Below, piece after piece: positions 6,300-9,226 of a stretch of DNA of 9,226 nucleotides. A program made the position numbers and the translations under genes. The number at the start of each line of letters is the position of its first letter. The first letter of the stretch is position 1. Source of the stretch: Gammaproteobacteria bacterium (lineage in GTDB: Bacteria > Pseudomonadota > Gammaproteobacteria > Steroidobacterales > Steroidobacteraceae); the NCBI GenBank assembly GCA_029857655.1, contig JAOUGR010000069.1:1-9226 (forward strand), in the 5' to 3' direction. The notes below the pieces were generated by a model. The model had not been told where the DNA came from. It saw only the letters and a program-made list of their open reading frames with translations, and did not search any database.

Positions 6300-7880
6300 T
6301 CATCCCCAGGCAATGAAGGCCAACGACGCGCTGACCAGCACGATGAAGCCGAAATAGCCGGCCAGAACTATCGAGTACGCCCGCGCCTGTCCGATGCCCC
6401 CCGCATCGGAAACGTCACGCAGCGCGACGTGCCGGCGACGATGACCGAGCGTGGCGTCGAGGCCGAAGCCGATCACGCCCGTCGCGACCAGGCCGATCAG
6501 ATTCCACCACATCCAGAAGACCTCCGGCGCAAACCTCCAGAGATAGAGATTCAGCGCCGCACCCGCGACCAAACCGGCATTCGCCGCCAGCGCGCGCGTA
6601 CCTGGCCGAAAGAGCGCCAGCAGGAACGTGGCCAGCACCGGCCCGTACAGAGCCGACCCCACCTTGTTGATCGCCTCAATCACGGTAGGTGCGATCGAGC
6701 CGCCGAACGCGGAGAAGGCGAGGATTATCGCACCCCACGCGAACGCCAGAATCCGCGAACGCGCTACCGCGTCCTTCTCGTTCTGCGGGACGAAACCTAG
6801 GCGGGCCATGTCGTCGGCCGTCACGGCCGCCAGCGAGTTGATTACCCCGGACAGAGAGCTCATGGCTGCCGCCAGAATCGCCACTACCAGCAGACCGATC
6901 AATCCATGCGGCAGATACTCGAGGATGAATACGGGCATCATGTAGTCGGACCGATCCGGCGGAATCTGCGCCATGACCGCTGGGTTCCGCACCACCAGGG
7001 CGCCGATGGCCAAACCGACCAGGCAGTAGAGCAATGTCACCGGGAAACGCAGAAGACCGTTGGCCAACAGGAGTTTGCGGACCTCCGAGAGGTTTCGCGC
7101 CGAAAGCACGCGCTGGGCCTGAGTCTGGTCTGCGCCGTAGTAGGACACGTACAGCACGAACCCGCCAAGCAACATCGGCCAGAAACCGAACTGATCGCCC
7201 GAGAACCCCAGCCGGTCGAAATTGATCACCTCGGTGCGCGCCGGGTCGATCGCGGTGAGCGCCGGCCCCAGGCCGCCGAGACCCGACATGGCGTAGTAGC
7301 CGCAGGCGAGCAGACCCAGCACGATCAGCACCATCTGCGCCGCGTCCGTGTACACGACGGCCTTCATGCCCCCTTGCAGGGAGTAGATGATGGTGATGAC
7401 CGAGATGATGGCGACCGACTGCCAGAACGGTATGCCGACGACCGCCTCGAGAATCAGTCCCATTGCATACACCATGATGCCGGTGGCGAAGGACCGAGTG
7501 ATCTGGAAGGCCGCGCTCACGAGGAATCGCGTCGAGACACCGATGCGGCTCTCGAGGAGGTCGTAGATCGAGATGACTGCGCTGCGATAAACGGCGGGCG
7601 CGACGGCCAGCATCAACGCCATCATCGCCAGTGGCACGCCGAACTCGTAGCTGAGCCACGTGAGGCCGCCGCCCTCGCGCAGGCCGACAAAACCCGGCGC
7701 CGAAACGAAGCTGATCGCGGACAACTGCGTTGCCATGACGGACAGCGCCAACGGCAGCCAGCCCATGCTGCGCCCACCGAGAAAGAAGTCGCCCTGGTTC
7801 TTCTGGTCCCTGAGGAAGTAGCCGAGGCCCAGCATCAGCACGAGGTACGCTGCGACGACCGTGAAATCCAGCGCGTTCAT
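6300..7880 (-). CDS. SSS-family sodium:solute symporter (SGLT-like)
   Basis: 526-residue inner-membrane transporter of the sodium:solute symporter family, very likely importing a sugar or glycoside with sodium. Hydrophobic segments repeat along the whole length, about 13-14 of them, including one at the extreme C-terminus (503-525) after a charged stretch at 479-492. Family motifs: DFFLGGRSMGW at 31-41, ATQLSAISFVSAPG at 50-63 (first core helix), SLQGGMKAVVYTDAAQ at 167-182, YGADQTQAQRVLSARN at 248-263, and AAAMSSLSGVINSLAAV at 337-353, whose Ser residues correspond to the sodium-site helix in vSGLT. The ATG at 7880 has an excellent ribosome site. It is 96 bases downstream of the TonB-dependent receptor with a hairpin between them, and 4 bases before the hydrolase start. 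The partners argue for uptake of the intact glycoside for intracellular cleavage. Exact substrate unknown. Confidence 0.92.
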   Translation of the reverse strand: MNALDFTVVAAYLVLMLGLGYFLRDQKNQGDFFLGGRSMGWLPLALSVMATQLSAISFVSAPGFVGLREGGGLTWLSYEFGVPLAMMALMLAVAPAVYRSAVISIYDLLESRIGVSTRFLVSAAFQITRSFATGIMVYAMGLILEAVVGIPFWQSVAIISVITIIYSLQGGMKAVVYTDAAQMVLIVLGLLACGYYAMSGLGGLGPALTAIDPARTEVINFDRLGFSGDQFGFWPMLLGGFVLYVSYYGADQTQAQRVLSARNLSEVRKLLLANGLLRFPVTLLYCLVGLAIGALVVRNPAVMAQIPPDRSDYMMPVFILEYLPHGLIGLLVVAILAAAMSSLSGVINSLAAVTADDMARLGFVPQNEKDAVARSRILAFAWGAIILAFSAFGGSIAPTVIEAINKVGSALYGPVLATFLLALFRPGTRALAANAGLVAGAALNLYLWRFAPEVFWMWWNLIGLVATGVIGFGLDATLGHRRRHVALRDVSDAGGIGQARAYSIVLAGYFGFIVLVSASLAFIAWG

Positions 7881-7887
7881 GTCAAAG

Positions 7888-7894
7888 CCCCTCC
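7888..7894 (-). promoter_or_regulatory. Strong Shine-Dalgarno of the symporter gene
   Basis: On the minus strand GGAGGGG lies 7 bases before ATG 7880. It is the clearest ribosome site in the operon and fixes the symporter start. Strong initiation here would allow translation independent of the upstream receptor gene. Confidence 0.7.
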
Positions 7895-7926
7895 GGCGCG
7901 CGCTGCCGCGCGTGAGGCCAGTGGTC

Positions 7927-7957
7927 AGGGGAGCGGCGCGTGATGCGCCGCTCCCCT
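7927..7957. terminator. 13-bp hairpin in the receptor-symporter gap (attenuator or processing site)
   Basis: Positions 7927-7939 and 7945-7957 are perfect reverse complements (core GGGGAGCGGCGC/GCGCCGCTCCCC) around a 5-base loop. It lies 19 bases after the receptor stop codon and 34 bases before the symporter ribosome site. On the transcribed strand the stem is followed by TGACCAC, not a U run, so it is not a complete intrinsic terminator. It may lower read-through into the downstream genes or protect the receptor mRNA 3' end after processing. Confidence 0.6.
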
Positions 7958-7976
7958 TCCATGTCCAGGCCTGGCT

Positions 7977-9226
7977 CTAGAAGCGGTACGTCGCCGTCAG
8001 CGTGTACCGCCGCGGCAGGATCGGGCGACCGACGAAGAACTGGCCGCCGGCCGTCTGATTGTTGCCGACACGCGGGGAGCCTTCCGCGAGACCCTCGCTG
8101 TCGAACAGGTTGAAGACCGCGAGCCCGATCCGGAGGGGCTGCTCATTGGCCATCGTCAGAGTGTAGCCGAGGTTCAGCCGAACGAGTTCGTAGCTCGGCA
8201 GCACGACGGTGTTGCTGTTGTTGGCGAAGGCGTCGCCTTGATGGTTCCAGAAGAGTGCGGCGTCGAACCGCTCATCGTCGTAGCTGACGCCGGCGTTGAC
8301 GAACAAGTTCGGCTTGCGCTCCAGCTCATTGCCGACGAGGCTGGCGTTGGCCGCCTTGCTGATCTCGTGGTCGGTGTAGGTGACGTTGGCGTCGAAGCTG
8401 ATCGCATCGGTCACGCGGAACGAGCTGGTGGCCTCTAAGCCGGTTGCCTTGGTCGAGAGCTCGGTCACCACTTCCGCGACGCCGCCACCGCCGGTATTGA
8501 TGAACTGGACGCTGCGCCGGTTGTCGAGGTTGGACCAGAACGCCGCCGCAGTCATGGTCAGGCGGCCCGACGCGTATTTCGTCCCCAGCTCAGCCTGATT
8601 GATGATCTCGCCCTCATAGGAGGCCGGCTGACCCAACGGACTGAAGCCCACGCCGCGAATCTCCGGAAAGAAGAAGCCGCGCGAGTAGTTCGCGTAGAGG
8701 TTCAGCACATCCGAGAGTCGATACAGACCGCCGGCCGAGGCCGCATACTCAGTGCGGTCCACTTCGCCGGTCTGGTAGGCGCCCGTGCCGTAGACCGCGC
8801 TGGTCAGGGCCGCTCCTTCGACCGCACCGCCCTGGCTGATGCCGTTGAACGTGGCCGTGCGTTCGCGGCTGATGTTGCCCTTCATGTTCTCCACGCGCAC
8901 GCCGATGTCGAACGCCCAGCGCTCCATCTCCATCTGGTCAGCCAGGTAGACCGCCGTCCGGCGCGCGGATTGCGTGTTCTGCGTGTAGCCGACCGACGGG
9001 TCCACCAACCCGTTGCGGGTGTAATTAACGCCGCCGGCAACGAGGTTCACCAGGCGCGGAGCATTGGCGAACTCAGCCAGGTAGGTCTGCGTCAGACTGT
9101 TGTCTTCCGCTTCGGCGCGCGCGAACCAGGTGCCGAGCGTCAGCTTGTGGGTTACCGCCCCTGCGGTGATCTCGCGCAGCAGATCGATCTGGCTCGAGAA
9201 GTCCGTAACCGGCCGGTCACGGTTGA
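7977..9226 (-). CDS. TonB-dependent outer-membrane receptor, C-terminal beta-barrel part (cut by window edge)
   Basis: The frame is open from TAG 7977 to the right edge, giving 415 visible residues with the N-terminus outside. An apparent GTG start at 9050 is only an internal codon; the coding pattern continues upstream through TLGTWFARAEAED and similar barrel strands. Such receptors usually have 750-1000 residues with signal peptide, plug and 22-strand barrel, so this is roughly the C-terminal half. Seen: alternating hydrophobic strands, NLYANYSRGFFFPEI (a typical barrel-strand and loop motif), QAELGTKYASGRLTMTAAAFW, NLGYTLTMANEQPLRIG, LAVFNLFDSEG, and the closing RRYTLTATYRF ending in the C-terminal Phe needed for outer-membrane assembly. 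It is first in the visible operon, so it probably imports the glycoside used by the genes downstream. The plug and any TonB box cannot be inspected. Confidence 0.93.
   Translation of the reverse strand, partial: NRDRPVTDFSSQIDLLREITAGAVTHKLTLGTWFARAEAEDNSLTQTYLAEFANAPRLVNLVAGGVNYTRNGLVDPSVGYTQNTQSARRTAVYLADQMEMERWAFDIGVRVENMKGNISRERTATFNGISQGGAVEGAALTSAVYGTGAYQTGEVDRTEYAASAGGLYRLSDVLNLYANYSRGFFFPEIRGVGFSPLGQPASYEGEIINQAELGTKYASGRLTMTAAAFWSNLDNRRSVQFINTGGGGVAEVVTELSTKATGLEATSSFRVTDAISFDANVTYTDHEISKAANASLVGNELERKPNLFVNAGVSYDDERFDAALFWNHQGDAFANNSNTVVLPSYELVRLNLGYTLTMANEQPLRIGLAVFNLFDSEGLAEGSPRVGNNQTAGGQFFVGRPILPRRYTLTATYRF

Noticed and set aside
6906..7943. 345-codon plus-strand frame opposite the symporter
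   Set aside because: Rich in His, Arg, Gln and Asp with no family features; it is the antisense of a clear membrane transporter in GC-rich DNA.
9050..9050. GTG at 9050 as the start of the TonB-dependent receptor
   Set aside because: The frame continues open to the right edge with typical barrel residues, so it is an internal Val codon.
1..9226. CRISPR arrays, insertion sequences, rRNA and riboswitches
   Set aside because: No regularly spaced repeats, transposase motifs, rRNA stretches or recognisable riboswitch cores were seen on either strand.

Overview
The window reads as a chromosomal segment of a high-GC Gram-negative bacterium. A TonB-dependent outer-membrane receptor implies an outer membrane, and the genome-encoded CCA of the tRNA together with the gene families suggest a proteobacterium, most likely a gammaproteobacterium. 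This is judged by eye; no database was searched.

Layout. (1) Positions 1-841, minus strand: the N-terminal part of a COG2187-type aminoglycoside-phosphotransferase-like kinase, running off the left edge. (2) Positions 977-1051, plus strand: tRNA-Val(GAC). (3) About 1171-1634, plus strand: a decayed 3' remnant of a GH37 trehalase gene, truncated at its 5' end, with an in-frame TAG and probably a frameshift. It is followed 3 bases later by (4) an intact glucokinase, 1638-2621, ending in a strong terminator hairpin. (5) Positions 2814 to the right edge, minus strand: a tightly packed operon in the order TonB-dependent receptor (partial, first gene here), SSS sodium:solute symporter, GH63-like glycosidase of the mannosyl-/glucosylglycerate hydrolase type, AGE-family sugar isomerase (mannose isomerase-like) and PfkB-family fructokinase-like kinase. 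The two units converge on the hairpin at 2642-2664.

How the genes fit together (inference). The minus-strand operon is a complete uptake-to-glycolysis route for a small glycoside. The receptor would import it across the outer membrane and the symporter across the inner membrane. The GH63-like enzyme would hydrolyse it, the AGE enzyme would isomerise the released mannose to fructose, and the PfkB kinase would give fructose 6-phosphate. The trehalase-glk pair would once have done the parallel job for trehalose (trehalose to two glucose to glucose 6-phosphate), but only the glucokinase is now intact. The best hypothesis for the substrate is a mannose-containing compatible solute such as mannosylglycerate. 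Glucosylglycerate, mannosylfructose or another short alpha-glycoside remain open. No transcriptional regulator, CRISPR array, insertion sequence or integrase gene is visible.
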